Part shown: one piece after another, positions 15,513-15,590 of the stretch
How positions within the stretch are numbered: position 1 is the stretch's first letter
Layout of the letters: each line of letters begins with the position of its first letter
NCBI GenBank assembly: GCA_002307245.1
Contig: DBTW01000024.1
Coordinates: 17,163 to 32,752, forward strand
Origin: Spirochaetaceae bacterium UBA1306
GTDB taxonomy: Bacteria; Spirochaetota; Spirochaetia; Treponematales; Rectinemataceae
Reading direction: 5' to 3'
DNA length: 15,590 bases
The notes under the pieces: model-generated
What the model saw: the letters and a program-made list of their open reading frames with translations, nothing else
Database searches by the model: none
Told to the model about the DNA's origin: nothing
Made by a program: the position numbers and the translations under genes

Positions 15513-15518
15513 CGTCAT

Positions 15519-15590
15519 TCCTTAATCAGTGTTATGAAGCTTGTAGATAAAATGCTGTTAATTGTTTTACGAAAAGTAATTAATCGATTT
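15519..15590 (-). promoter_or_regulatory. AT-rich leader upstream of the first gene
   Basis: This stretch is roughly 30% GC by eye, against well over 55% in the coding sequence to its left. It has no open frame worth calling. I see no convincing -35/-10 pair on the minus strand, although several AT-rich hexamers could serve. It is the only place in the window where a promoter for the leftward operon is plausible; it could equally be the edge of a longer AT-rich insertion. Confidence 0.35.
15558..15583. repeat. 26-bp imperfect palindrome in the leader, possible operator
   Basis: The 26 bases are symmetric at 20 positions. The outer arms are TTAATT and AATTAA, inner TTT/AAA blocks pair, and the centre is CG. 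It ends 46 bases upstream of the first gene's start, a usual position for a regulator-binding site. It is almost all A/T, so chance symmetry is more likely than usual, and no hairpin terminator can be argued. Confidence 0.35.

Overview
The window is one continuous stretch of a surface-polysaccharide (O-antigen or capsule type) biosynthesis locus. All 14 recognisable genes lie on the minus strand, so transcription runs from the right edge to the left edge. Gaps between genes are at most about 50 bases, and many neighbours overlap by 4 bases (ATGA or GTGA), as expected for one long translationally coupled operon. The first visible gene starts at 15512 after a very AT-rich leader; the last runs off the left edge. 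Nothing convincing is coded on the plus strand. There are no rRNA, tRNA, CRISPR, insertion-sequence or clear terminator features. The gene content and high GC suggest a Gram-negative bacterium with a complex outer glycan, but nothing here fixes the phylum.

Layout from right to left, in transcription order: (1) a GT2 glycosyltransferase; (2) a GtrA / GtrB-like / GT87 membrane trio in the order of phage-type gtr glycan-modification operons (14671 to 12042); (3) a CDP-sugar block: glucose-1-phosphate cytidylyltransferase rfbF, CDP-glucose 4,6-dehydratase rfbG, an extended short-chain dehydrogenase, and a ThDP-dependent acetolactate-synthase-like enzyme (12045 to 7446); (4) a glycosyltransferase block: a GT2-RgpF two-domain protein, a GT2, and two GT4 enzymes (7441 to 2229); (5) a protein with limited resemblance to the DUF115 type; and (6) a PLP enzyme of the HisC/CobD type followed by a LicC-like nucleotidyltransferase cut by the left edge.

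How they may work together (inference): RfbF and RfbG make CDP-4-keto-6-deoxyglucose. The ThDP enzyme and the dehydrogenase could then build a two-carbon branch at C4 and reduce it, as YerE and YerF do for yersiniose. The 3-deoxygenation enzymes (DdhC/RfbH and DdhD) needed for yersiniose are not in the window, so the product may be a branched 6-deoxyhexose that keeps its 3-hydroxyl. The glycosyltransferases would assemble the repeat unit. The Gtr-like trio would add a side-branch sugar outside the cytoplasmic membrane. The PLP enzyme and LicC-like gene could supply a CMP-activated amino-alcohol phosphate or aminophosphonate decoration. No flippase of the Wzx type, polymerase or ABC exporter is seen, so the locus must continue beyond the window.

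By eye, GC content is highest in the left third, lower in the GT87 gene around 12-13.3 kb, and drops sharply in the last 70 bases. This is consistent with a mosaic, partly exchanged locus.
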